Shown piece by piece: positions 55,396-63,146 of a DNA stretch of 64,000 bases; within the stretch, counting starts at the first letter, position 1; the number at the start of each line of letters is the position of its first letter. The position numbers and the translations under genes are program-made. The DNA is taken from positions 1-64,000 of the forward strand of contig JAXHUH010000289.1 in the NCBI GenBank assembly GCA_034211175.1, in the 5' to 3' direction. Source of the stretch: JAXHUH01 sp034211175 (GTDB taxonomy: Bacteria; Actinomycetota; Acidimicrobiia; Acidimicrobiales; CAIXPF01). Under the pieces are notes generated by a model. It saw only the letters and a list, made by a program, of their open reading frames with translations, searched no databases and was not told where the DNA came from.

Positions 55396-56224
55396 CCTGG
55401 ACCACCACCCGGCGCTCGGCGCGCCGCAGCACGAGCGCGCAGGCACCGAGCAGGACCACGGCCCAACCGGCCATCACTGCCAGCCCGTCCGCCACCCCGG
55501 CGCCGGTGCGCTGGCCGAGCCAGATGTCGGCCGGGATCTGGATGAACCCGGCCCATGGCAGGACCATCGCCAGGTCGCGCAGCGCTCCGGGGAACAGCAC
55601 CAACGGCACGGTGAGCCCGCTGAAGAACGTGCCGGCGAACGCCAGCAGGTTGCGGGGCCCGGTGTCGTCGAGCAGCCAGAACGCGCTGAGCGCGGTGAGC
55701 ATCCGCAGCCCGAACCCGACGACGACGGCCAACAGGACGGCGAGCGCCACCCACAGCCAGGTCAGCGCGTCGGCCGGGTAGCGCAGGTCGAACAGCAGGC
55801 CACCCACGAGGGTGGGCGCCAGGCCCCGGGTGAGCAGGTGGTAACCGGCACGTCCGAGGTCGCCGGCCAGGTACCAGCCGAGCAGGCTCACCGGGCGGTA
55901 GAAGTCGATGGCGACGTCGCCGGTCTTCACCCTCGCTGCCAGGTCGTCGGGCGTGCCGCCACCCCAGACGGAGACGGTCATGAGCTGGGCTTGGCCGAGC
56001 CACACGAAGGTGAGGGCGTCGGTGACGTCGTAGCCGCCGGCGTCGGGGTTCGCCTCCCAGACCGCGGTGTACACGTAGCAGAGGATCACGCCGAAGACGC
56101 AGTTCGTGAAGATCCCGGCGAGCGTGGCGCCCCGATAGGTCGAGTACCGGCGGAACGATCGTGCCGCGACCGCCGGGTAGAGCCCGGGCGCGGGGGAGAG
56201 CCGGGCCGCCGTCATGACCGCCAT
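55388..56224 (-). CDS. ABC-2 type permease, subunit 2
   Basis: The 278-residue protein has six membrane helices and is the first gene of the three-gene exporter unit. It shares the half-permease pattern: RSFRRYSTYRGATLAGIFTN, then FVWLGQAQLMTVSVWGGGTP and ARVKTGDVAIDFYRPVSLLG, in which the short amphipathic stretch before the third helix is conserved in the family. ATG 56224 may be replaced by the ATG three codons later. It diverges from the phnD gene, with 313 bases between the starts. Confidence 0.88.
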   Translation of the reverse strand: MAVMTAARLSPAPGLYPAVAARSFRRYSTYRGATLAGIFTNCVFGVILCYVYTAVWEANPDAGGYDVTDALTFVWLGQAQLMTVSVWGGGTPDDLAARVKTGDVAIDFYRPVSLLGWYLAGDLGRAGYHLLTRGLAPTLVGGLLFDLRYPADALTWLWVALAVLLAVVVGFGLRMLTALSAFWLLDDTGPRNLLAFAGTFFSGLTVPLVLFPGALRDLAMVLPWAGFIQIPADIWLGQRTGAGVADGLAVMAGWAVVLLGACALVLRRAERRVVVQGG

Positions 56225-56431
56225 CTTCGACGATCGTCGCGGCGCAGGCGGCCGGTTTTCGCTGCTCAGGCGTCTGCGGGGCGGTGGGCCAGCAGCGCTC
56301 GGCCTCGCCGCCCTCCTCGCTCGCTCGCCGATCCGCTGGTGCGAGCGGCGCGGGCGCGGTTCGACGCCGTCTCACGGAGAACGCCGCACTGAACGCCGGG
56401 TGAGCGGATTCCGCACGCGCCGTTTCCGCAA

Positions 56432-56460
56432 GATGAACGATCTGCCAGAACGAGGTGAAC
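56432..56460. promoter_or_regulatory. PHO-box-like direct repeats upstream of phnD
   Basis: GATGAAC (56432-56438) and GGTGAAC (56454-56460) read as GTTCATC and GTTCACC on the other strand and start exactly 22 bases apart, twice the 11-base unit of actinobacterial PhoP boxes. A TACTTT hexamer at 56498-56503 is a candidate phnD -10, putting the boxes just upstream of the -35 position. The remainder of the 56225-56537 gap shows no gene. Confidence 0.45.
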
Positions 56461-56537
56461 GGGTGGGGGCCGCGGCGGCGGCGGCACACCTTTCCGGTAC
56501 TTTTCCGGCCAGCAAACCGACAGGTGGAGGACATCTG

Positions 56538-57611
56538 ATGCGATCGCGGGCTCTCGGCGCCGCTCTGTGCGCCCTCGTGTTCGTCGCGGCGGCCTGCGGC
56601 GACGACGACGATGACACGGAGACCTCTGACACGACGGAGGCCTCGGAGGACACGTCGGAGACGACCGAGGCGACCGACGACACCGCCGAGGAGGGCGCCG
56701 CCGAGGGCGAGGTCCCCGAGGACTGGCCGGAGGAGCTGGTCTTCACCCTCACGCCGTCGCAGGAGACGGGCGGGCTGATCGAGACCGCGCAGCCGCTGGC
56801 CGACATGTTGGCCGAGGAGCTGGGTGTCGATGTCTCGGCGAGCGTGCCGACCGACTACGCCGGTGTCATCGCCGCCCTCGCGTCCGACCGGGCGCAGATC
56901 GCCGGTGGTCTCGGGCCGCGCCAGATGGTGCAGGCCGAGGAGCAGGCCGACGCGGAGCTGATCCTCCAGTCCGAGCGTTTCGGTTCGCTGCTGTACGTGA
57001 CCCAGTGGTTCACCAACGACCCGGACACCTACTGCACCGACGAGCCCGTCGCCGACGAGGACGGCTTCCTGTTCTGCAACGGCGTGCTCGACGCCGAGAG
57101 CGCCGCGGACGGCCCGATCGGCGCCGATCAGCTGCCGCTGGTCGAGGGCCAGACCATCGCCTTCGTCGACCAGGGCTCGACCTCGGGCTACGCCATCCCG
57201 GCACTGCAGCTGTCCGAGGCCGGCGTCGACCCGATCGACGGGATCGATGCGCTGTTCGCCGGTGGCCACGACTCCGCGGTCCAGGCCGTCTACGACGGTG
57301 ACGCCGCCGTTGGCGTGTCGTTCAACGACGCCCGCGGTGAGATCATCGAGACCACGCCCGACGTCGGCGAGCAGGTCGTCGTGTTCGGCTGGTCCGGCCC
57401 GATCCCCAACGACGGCTTCGCGGTCAGCAGTGCGCTGCCCGACGACCTCGTCGAGGCGATCACCGAGGCGTTCGTGACCATCTCGGGCACCGACGAGGGC
57501 GCCGAGGTGCTGAGCGAGCTGTACAGCATCGACGCGCTGGTGCCGGTCACGTCGTCGGACTACGACGTGATCCGGGACCTCGAGACCGAGCTCGGCGACG
57601 TCCTCTCCTGA
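56538..57611 (+). CDS. phnD: Phosphonate/phosphite-type ABC substrate-binding lipoprotein
   Basis: The 357-residue lipoprotein has a lipobox ending in VAAAC with C20, then a long Asp/Thr/Glu linker (21-55) and a PhnD-like periplasmic binding domain. The family pattern includes GVIAALASDRAQIAGGLGPR, the TIAFVDQGSTSGYAIPAL ligand loop and AVQAVYDGDAAVGVSFNDAR. GGAGG precedes ATG 56538. It leads a D-C-E-E set. Homologs bind phosphonates, phosphite or phosphate esters; which one cannot be read from the sequence. The Cys pair in the DTYCTDE and FLFCNGV segments may form a disulfide. Confidence 0.92.
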   Translation: MRSRALGAALCALVFVAAACGDDDDDTETSDTTEASEDTSETTEATDDTAEEGAAEGEVPEDWPEELVFTLTPSQETGGLIETAQPLADMLAEELGVDVSASVPTDYAGVIAALASDRAQIAGGLGPRQMVQAEEQADAELILQSERFGSLLYVTQWFTNDPDTYCTDEPVADEDGFLFCNGVLDAESAADGPIGADQLPLVEGQTIAFVDQGSTSGYAIPALQLSEAGVDPIDGIDALFAGGHDSAVQAVYDGDAAVGVSFNDARGEIIETTPDVGEQVVVFGWSGPIPNDGFAVSSALPDDLVEAITEAFVTISGTDEGAEVLSELYSIDALVPVTSSDYDVIRDLETELGDVLS

Positions 57612-57676
57612 TCTGAGCGGAGGAAGCGAAAGATGAGAGGCGGAGGCGTGGACGGACGCGGAGATCGGGGGCACCG

Positions 57677-58453
57677 ATGATCCGGTTCGACCACGCCTCC
57701 GTCACCTATCCCGGGGGCGTGCACGCCATGCGCGACCTCGACCTGACCATCGAGGACGGTGAGTTCGTCGTCATCGTCGGTCTCTCGGGCGCCGGGAAGT
57801 CGACCCTGGTCCGGGCGATCAACGGGCTCGTCCCGCTGACCGGCGGGACGCTCGAGGTCAACGGCCGCCAGGTGCCCGACCTCGACCGCAAGGGCCTGCG
57901 CGACCTGCGGGCCGAGGTCGGCATGATCTTCCAGGGCTTCAACCTGGTCGACCGCACGACCGTGCTCAACAACGTGCTGATGGGGCGCCTGCACCGCACG
58001 CCGACGTGGCGCACGCTCATCAGCCGCTACACCAAGGCCGACCTCGACGCCGCGGCCCGGGCGCTCGATCGGGTCGAGATCCTCGACCGGGCCTACGTGC
58101 GGGCCACCGACCTCTCCGGCGGTCAGCGCCAGCGGGTGGGCATCGCCCGTGCCCTGGCCCAGGAGCCCCAGATCGTGCTCGCCGACGAGCCGGTCGCCTC
58201 GCTGGACCCGCCCACCAGCCATGTCGTGATGCGCTACCTCCAGCAGATCGGGCGCGAGCTCGGCATCACTACGATCGTCAACCTCCACTTCCTCGACCTG
58301 GCCACCGCCTACGCGGATCGCATCGTCGGGCTGCGGGACGGGTACCTGGTGTTCGACGGCCCGGGCAGCGACTGCGACGCCAAGGTCTTCGAGGACATCT
58401 ACGGCCGGAGCCTGACCGCCGACGACACGATGGCGAAGCAGGCCTCGTTGTGA
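57677..58453 (+). CDS. phnC: Phosphonate-type ABC transporter ATP-binding protein
   Basis: The 258-residue ATPase matches PhnC: Walker A VGLSGAGKSTLVRAINGLVP, Q-loop MIFQGFNLVDRTTVLNNVLM, signature DLSGGQRQRVGIARALAQEP and Walker B IVLADEPVASLDPPTSHVVM. It powers import of the PhnD ligand. It follows phnD after 65 bases, and its stop overlaps the first permease gene as GTGA. Confidence 0.95.
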   Translation: MIRFDHASVTYPGGVHAMRDLDLTIEDGEFVVIVGLSGAGKSTLVRAINGLVPLTGGTLEVNGRQVPDLDRKGLRDLRAEVGMIFQGFNLVDRTTVLNNVLMGRLHRTPTWRTLISRYTKADLDAAARALDRVEILDRAYVRATDLSGGQRQRVGIARALAQEPQIVLADEPVASLDPPTSHVVMRYLQQIGRELGITTIVNLHFLDLATAYADRIVGLRDGYLVFDGPGSDCDAKVFEDIYGRSLTADDTMAKQASL

Positions 58454-59280
58454 CCGCACCGGTCGCCGAGCCGGCCGACCCGTCGTCCGAACCTGCGCCG
58501 GAGCTCCCGGCCCGACCGCGGCCGTCGTGGTTCGCGATCGTCGGCACGGTCGGGGCGATCGTGATGACGATCGTGACCGCCCGCAGCGTCGACTTCTCGC
58601 TCGTGAGCATCATCACCGACCTCACCCGCCGGAACCCGGCGATCGAGGGCCTGCTGTCGCCCGACCTCGGCCAGCTCTGGTCGGAGCGCAACCGCGCCGC
58701 GTTCTACGAGACGCTCCAGCTCGCGGTGCTCGGCACGGTCACCGGTTCGTTCGCCGCCCTGCCGTTGGCGCTGTGGTCGACCCGCTTCGGCAACCCCAAT
58801 GGCGTGCTGCGCATGGTCGTGCGGACGTTCAACAACGTCATCCGGGCGATCCCCGACCTGCTGTGGGCGCTGCTGTTCGTCGCCGCCGTCGGCATCGGGC
58901 TGCTGCCCGGCCTGCTGGCCCTGTTCTTCTTCTCCCTGGCGGTGACGACCAAGCTCACCTCCGACACCCTCGACGGCATCGACATGGGCCCGGTCGAGGC
59001 GGCCAACGCGTCGGGCGCCAACCTCACCCAGATGTTGCGCACCGCGGTCGTGCCCCAGATCCTCCCCGCGTACTCGTCGTTCGTGCTCTACAACTTCGAG
59101 CTGAACCTGCGGGCCTCGGCCGTGCTCGGCCTCGTCGGTGCCGGCGGCATCGGCGCCCGGATCGACTTCTTCCGGAACCTGGGCCGGTGGGACGCGGTCT
59201 GGGGCCTCGTGGTCATGTTCTTCATCGTCGTGTTCTTCGTCGAGCGGATCTCGGTGACCCTGCGGCGGAGGCTCGTGTGA
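58450..59280 (+). CDS. phnE: Phosphonate-type ABC permease 1
   Basis: The 276-residue protein starts at GTG 58450 inside the phnC stop. A Pro/Ala-rich N-terminus (1-25) is followed by six membrane helices. The inner-membrane coupling loop GPVEAANASGANLTQMLRTA precedes the conserved VVPQILPAYSSFVLYNFELN segment, both typical of PhnE. It forms the channel together with the second permease. Confidence 0.93.
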   Translation: MTAPVAEPADPSSEPAPELPARPRPSWFAIVGTVGAIVMTIVTARSVDFSLVSIITDLTRRNPAIEGLLSPDLGQLWSERNRAAFYETLQLAVLGTVTGSFAALPLALWSTRFGNPNGVLRMVVRTFNNVIRAIPDLLWALLFVAAVGIGLLPGLLALFFFSLAVTTKLTSDTLDGIDMGPVEAANASGANLTQMLRTAVVPQILPAYSSFVLYNFELNLRASAVLGLVGAGGIGARIDFFRNLGRWDAVWGLVVMFFIVVFFVERISVTLRRRLV

Positions 59281-60140
59281 CCACGACGACGGAGGCGCCA
59301 GCGACGCACGCCCCGGCGCTGCCGCCGAAGCCGGTCGACCGGTTCCGGCAGGTGTTCACCGCCGGTGTCGTCGCGGTCGTGGTCTGGTCGTTGGTCGGGC
59401 TCGACGTGCGGTGGTCGCGGCTGCTCGAGGCCCCGGCCGACCTGTGGACGCTCGGGCGCCTGATGTTCACCCAGATGGACCTGAGCGAGCTCGGTGGGCT
59501 CGTCGGCGCCATGTGGGAGTCGATCTCGATCGCCTGGATGGGCACGCTGATCGCCGCGGTCTTCGCGGTGCCGATGTCGTTCCTCGCCGCCGAGAACCTG
59601 GTGGGCCGGCCGGTCGCCTGGGTGACGCGCCAGGTGTTCAACCTGTTGCGGGCGATCCCCGAGGTGCTCCTGGCGGTGGCGTTCATCCCGATCTTCGGGC
59701 TGACCCCGCTGACCGGCGTCATGGCGATCGGGGTCGGCTCGATCGGCACGCTCGGCAAGCTGTTCTACGAGATCATCGAGGGGATCCAGCGGGGCCCGCT
59801 GGAGGCGGCCGACGCCGTCGGCGCCAACCGCTCCCAGCGGCTGCGATGGGGCGTGCTGCCCCAGGTGACCCCCGAGCTGGCGTCGTTCATCCTGTACCGC
59901 TTCGAGGTGAACATCCGGGCGTCCGCAGTGATGGGCCTCGTCGGTGCGGGCGGCATCGGCTCGGACCTCGCGCTCTACATCGAGTTCAACGAGTTCGGCT
60001 CGGCGGGCCTGGCGCTGATCATCGTCGTCCTCGGCACGATCGCCGTCGACGCCGTCTCGGGATTCGTCCGCCGCCGCATCGTCGCCGGCCGCCCCTCCCT
60101 CCTCGAGATCGACCGCTCGTTCGAGGCCCAGCAGATCTGA
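59277..60140 (+). CDS. phnE: Phosphonate-type ABC permease 2
   Basis: The 287-residue protein starts at GTG 59277, overlapping the first permease by four bases. It has six helices and the PhnE coupling loop GPLEAADAVGANRSQRLRWG, followed by VLPQVTPELASFILYRFEVN. It is a paralog of the preceding permease; two-permease phn systems of this kind are known. No phosphonate-degrading gene follows, and the transcript ends before a convergent gene at a likely hairpin. Confidence 0.93.
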   Translation: MTTTTEAPATHAPALPPKPVDRFRQVFTAGVVAVVVWSLVGLDVRWSRLLEAPADLWTLGRLMFTQMDLSELGGLVGAMWESISIAWMGTLIAAVFAVPMSFLAAENLVGRPVAWVTRQVFNLLRAIPEVLLAVAFIPIFGLTPLTGVMAIGVGSIGTLGKLFYEIIEGIQRGPLEAADAVGANRSQRLRWGVLPQVTPELASFILYRFEVNIRASAVMGLVGAGGIGSDLALYIEFNEFGSAGLALIIVVLGTIAVDAVSGFVRRRIVAGRPSLLEIDRSFEAQQI

Positions 60141-60153
60141 CCATCCCGGCTCT

Positions 60154-60192
60154 GGGTTCCCCGGTGGGCGTGGGTTGCCGGGCCGGGAACCC
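60154..60192. terminator. Hairpin after the phn operon
   Basis: GGGTTCCC (60154-60161) and GGGAACCC (60185-60192) are perfect 8-bp arms around a 23-base centre. It lies 13 bases after the last phn stop and before the end of the convergent GH1-like gene, so it may serve both. Confidence 0.5.
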
Positions 60193-60204
60193 GGAACAGG
60201 TTGG

Positions 60205-61410
60205 TCAGGTGGTGGCGGCCTCGGCGAGGTCGCCGTCGGACAGCTCACCCCTCGCCACCGCGCCGAGGAGCTCGGCGGTGGCCCGGGGCGTGCGGTCGGC
60301 GTCGAGGAGGCCCCGGCCGGGGGCGAACCCCTCGGCCCACTCGTAGCCGTCGATGAACGGCTCGACGGTCGAGCCGACGAGGCGGACGCCGTCGTCGACC
60401 GCCTCGGCCAGCATCCGGACCTTCGCCGCCAACCGGGCCCGGTCGGCGCCGTCGTCGCCGGAGCCGACCCGCTCGCCGAACAGCACGATCGGGCGGTCGG
60501 GCCCGTCCTCGGCCACCCGCCGGAGCGCGAGCCCGAGATCGTCGAGCGAGCGATCGGGCCGGGGCGTCAACCCGCCCTCGATGTCGACGTCGTAGGAGCC
60601 GACCCACGAGAGGCCGATCACGTCGAACGCGTCGCGGTGGGCGTCGGCGCGGGCCGGTGAGGTCTCCGGCACCCGGACGATCCCGTCGCGGTAGGCCTCG
60701 AGCCAGCCCCACCACGTCTCGTCGACCCGGGCGGTGGCGGCCGATGCCTCCGGGTCCTGGTTGACCGCCCGGCCGATGGCGACGTCGTGCCAGGCGACGA
60801 CCGGCGCCCCGCCGCCCCGCAGCACCCGCCAGGCGTCGAGCTGGGCCAGGCGCACGCCGAGCAGCGTCTCGCGGAACCGGCCGAGATGGCGATCACCCGG
60901 CGGCGTGGACCCGCCGAGGTGGCCGGTGGCCGTGCTCTGCGTCGGGCGGGCGATGGGGACCCAGCCGGCGGCGAGGTCGCCGAAGTGCTCGGCGCACTGC
61001 TCGACGTGGCGGGGCCACAGCCGGTTGCGGGCCCGTTCGTCGCGCCAGCCGCGCTCGTCGACCGCGAACCACCCCGGGAGGCTGCCGTCGACCAGGGTCA
61101 CCCACACGGCGAGCCCGAGATCGTTCGCCGTGGCCAGCAGGTCGCGGTAGCGGTCGACGGCGGCGCCGTCGATCTCGCCGTTGGCCGGCTCGATGCGGGC
61201 CCACTCGAGGGTGAGGCGCACGTGGTCGAGCCCGAGGTCGCGCACCAACGCCAGGTCGGCGGCCGCGCGGTCGGCGAACCCGGCCCCCTGGCGGCTCGGC
61301 GGCACCCGCCGCTCCCGCTCCCAGCCGCCCCAGTCGCTGGTCTCGGCCGCGCCCTCGAGCTGCACCGAGCTCGAGCCGGTGCCCAACCAGAACCCCTCGG
61401 GAAAGATCAC
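60205..61410 (-). CDS. GH1-like protein lacking the acid/base glutamate
   Basis: The 401-residue protein has the GH1 fold: the N-terminal signature FPEGFWLGTGSSSVQLEGAA (3-22), LGLDHVRLTLEWARIEPANG (59-78) and a C-terminal YEWAEGF (356-362). In place of the NEP motif with the acid/base Glu it reads IARPTQSTATGHLGG (A154, R155). The usual substrate-binding HHW of strand 3 is VDG (TLVDGSLPGW). A candidate nucleophile E313 (VLFGERVG) remains. It is shorter than typical 440-480-residue GH1 enzymes. It may be a sugar-binding protein or use another acid/base. GTG 61410 follows TACGTT by six bases. Confidence 0.82.
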   Translation of the reverse strand: MIFPEGFWLGTGSSSVQLEGAAETSDWGGWERERRVPPSRQGAGFADRAAADLALVRDLGLDHVRLTLEWARIEPANGEIDGAAVDRYRDLLATANDLGLAVWVTLVDGSLPGWFAVDERGWRDERARNRLWPRHVEQCAEHFGDLAAGWVPIARPTQSTATGHLGGSTPPGDRHLGRFRETLLGVRLAQLDAWRVLRGGGAPVVAWHDVAIGRAVNQDPEASAATARVDETWWGWLEAYRDGIVRVPETSPARADAHRDAFDVIGLSWVGSYDVDIEGGLTPRPDRSLDDLGLALRRVAEDGPDRPIVLFGERVGSGDDGADRARLAAKVRMLAEAVDDGVRLVGSTVEPFIDGYEWAEGFAPGRGLLDADRTPRATAELLGAVARGELSDGDLAEAATT

Positions 61411-61416
61411 GCGCGA

Positions 61417-61422
61417 AACGTA
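61417..61422 (-). promoter_or_regulatory. Leaderless -10 (TACGTT) of the GH1-like gene
   Basis: On the minus strand TACGTT is six bases before GTG 61410, fixing the start and excluding the long upstream open extension. Confidence 0.55.
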
Positions 61423-61633
61423 CTGCGTTCTCCGCGCCTCCCATCGTTCGCGGCCGGAGGGGGAGACGCAGGTCACCGCAACGTGCCCATCGGAGCGTGA
61501 TCGGGTCACCTCGTGGTGTGACCGGCGTAACCCAGCGTTCATCAGGGCATCACGCCCAGCGCCTAGGCGAGCCGCCCGATCGGCCGCTACGGTCGACGTG
61601 TCGGTGGCGGCGGACCGACCCAGGAGCAGCGGA

Positions 61634-61666
61634 GTTGTCCCTCGGTCTGGTCCCTCGCCGGACAAC
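61634..61666 (+). promoter_or_regulatory. Inverted repeat next to the ribosome binding site of the PIN-PhoH gene
   Basis: GTTGTCC (61634-61640) pairs with GGACAAC (61660-61666), which abuts the AGGAGG site at 61669. The hairpin could affect access to the site. The 61411-61678 gap otherwise shows only an imperfect GGTCAC/GTGACC dyad near 61505. Confidence 0.4.
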
Positions 61667-61678
61667 CAGGAGGGTGCT

Positions 61679-63031
61679 TTGCGCGAGTCCCGCTCGATCG
61701 TCGTCCTCGACACGTCGGCGCTGATCGCCGACCCGGAGGCGCCAACCGCGTACGGAGCGCACCCGGTCGTCCTGCCCCTGGTGGTGATCGAGGAGCTCGA
61801 TCACCTGAAGGGCCGGACCGACCAGGTGGGTTGGGCGGCACGCTCCGTCCTCCGCCACATCGAGCACCTCCGCTCGACGAACGGTGGCGATCTCCGCACG
61901 GCGGTCCCGACGGTCGGTGGTGGCACCTTCCGGGTCGAGCTCAACGGGTTGCGCCTCGATGCGCTGGCCGAGCACGGCCTCGACCCGTCCCGCAACGACA
62001 ACCGCATCCTCGCCGCCGCGCTCGGCCTCGCCGGCGACGGTTCCCGCGGTGATGTCACGGTCACGGTCGTCTCCAACGACACCGCGCTGCGGCTCAAGGC
62101 CGCCCAGCTCGGTCTCCGGGCGGCGGAGCACGCCCGGGTCTCGGCCGATGGCGAGCCGGTGCCGTCCTCGGCCGTGGTCGAGGCCAGTTCGGCGCTCATC
62201 GACCGGCTCTACAGCTCGCCCGGCGGGGTCCTGCTCGACGACCTCGCCGTCGACGAGGAGCACCTCGTCGACGCGGTGGTGACCAACGGCCTCGCGGTCG
62301 TGCGCTGCGGCAACCAGTCGGCGCTCGTCCGACGCCGGGCCGACCGGCTGGCCCTCGTGCCGTCGGAGGAGGCCTGGGGCCTGCGCCCCCGCTCCAAGGA
62401 GCAGCGCCACGCGCTCGACCTCCTCCTCGACCCCGACGTGTCGGTCGTGGCCCTCGACGGCGCCGCCGGCACCGGCAAGACCGTCCTCGCCATCGCCGCC
62501 GGCCTCGAGCAGGTGCTGGAGCCGGCGAACGCCCGCTACGCCAAGCTGTCGGTGTTCCGCCCGATCATCCCGGTCGGTCGCGCCGACGTCGGCTTCCTCC
62601 CGGGCGACCTCGAGGAGAAGCTCGACCCATGGATGGCCGCGGTGACCGACGCGCTCGTGTCGCTCACCTCCAGCCGCTCCGAGGGCGACGCCCGCGCCCT
62701 GGTCGAGGAGCTGCGGGCCCGCCGCCAGCTCACGATGGAGACGGTGACGTTCCTGCGGGGCCGCACGCTGGTGGGCTCCTACGTCCTGGTCGACGAGGCC
62801 CAGAACCTCGAGCCGTCGACGCTCAAGACGATCCTCACCCGGGTCGGTGAGGGCACGAAGATCGTGTTCACCGGCGACACGACCCAGATCGACCACGCCT
62901 ACCTGTCGGAGCGGACGAACGCCCTGCGCATGCTGATCGAGAGCTTCGGCGGGCAGTCGTGCTTCGGCCACACCCGCCTGGTCACGTGCGAGCGCTCCGA
63001 GGTCGCCGACCTGGCCGCCAAGCTGCTCTGA
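61679..63031 (+). CDS. PIN-domain PhoH-like ATPase (PhoH2 type)
   Basis: The 450-residue protein joins an N-terminal PIN ribonuclease domain (about 1-150; acidic residues in VVLDTSALIADPE, VVIEELDHLK and the SNDTALRLKAAQLG region) to a PhoH helicase-like ATPase. The Walker A is in LDGAAGTGKTVLAIAAGLEQ (about 259-278) and the Walker B in SYVLVDEAQNLEPSTLKTIL, followed by GEGTKIVFTGDTTQIDH. Mycobacterial PhoH2 proteins of this build unwind and cut RNA. TTG 61679 is chosen because an AGGAGG site lies four bases upstream and the protein starts in a canonical way (RESRSIVVLDTSA). A hairpin terminator follows. Confidence 0.93.
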   Translation: MRESRSIVVLDTSALIADPEAPTAYGAHPVVLPLVVIEELDHLKGRTDQVGWAARSVLRHIEHLRSTNGGDLRTAVPTVGGGTFRVELNGLRLDALAEHGLDPSRNDNRILAAALGLAGDGSRGDVTVTVVSNDTALRLKAAQLGLRAAEHARVSADGEPVPSSAVVEASSALIDRLYSSPGGVLLDDLAVDEEHLVDAVVTNGLAVVRCGNQSALVRRRADRLALVPSEEAWGLRPRSKEQRHALDLLLDPDVSVVALDGAAGTGKTVLAIAAGLEQVLEPANARYAKLSVFRPIIPVGRADVGFLPGDLEEKLDPWMAAVTDALVSLTSSRSEGDARALVEELRARRQLTMETVTFLRGRTLVGSYVLVDEAQNLEPSTLKTILTRVGEGTKIVFTGDTTQIDHAYLSERTNALRMLIESFGGQSCFGHTRLVTCERSEVADLAAKLL

Positions 63032-63061
63032 CCGGGGGCCTCCGGCCGTTCACCGTCCGAC

Positions 63062-63088
63062 GCCGGCTCCGGGCGACCGGGAGCCGGC
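63062..63088. terminator. Terminator hairpin after the PIN-PhoH gene
   Basis: Perfect 9-bp arms GCCGGCTCC (63062-63070) and GGAGCCGGC (63080-63088) around a nine-base loop, 31 bases after the stop. Confidence 0.7.
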
Positions 63089-63089
63089 C

Positions 63090-63138
63090 CCACCCTGAGG
63101 GATAGGGTGGGCTGACCTTCGGCACCACCGTGGAGGTG
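63090..63138 (+). promoter_or_regulatory. Promoter region of the gene at 63147
   Basis: TAGGGT at 63103-63108 is the likely -10 and overlaps the right arm of a perfect dyad CCACCCT/AGGGTGG (63090-63096, 63104-63110), which may be an operator. A GGAGG ribosome binding site near 63132-63136 precedes ATG 63147 by ten bases. Confidence 0.5.
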
Positions 63139-63146
63139 GCTCCCAC

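Noticed and set aside
56538..60140. Mobile or horizontally acquired island around the phn genes
   Set aside because: Codon use and GC content look like the neighbours, and no integrase, transposase or flanking repeats are visible.
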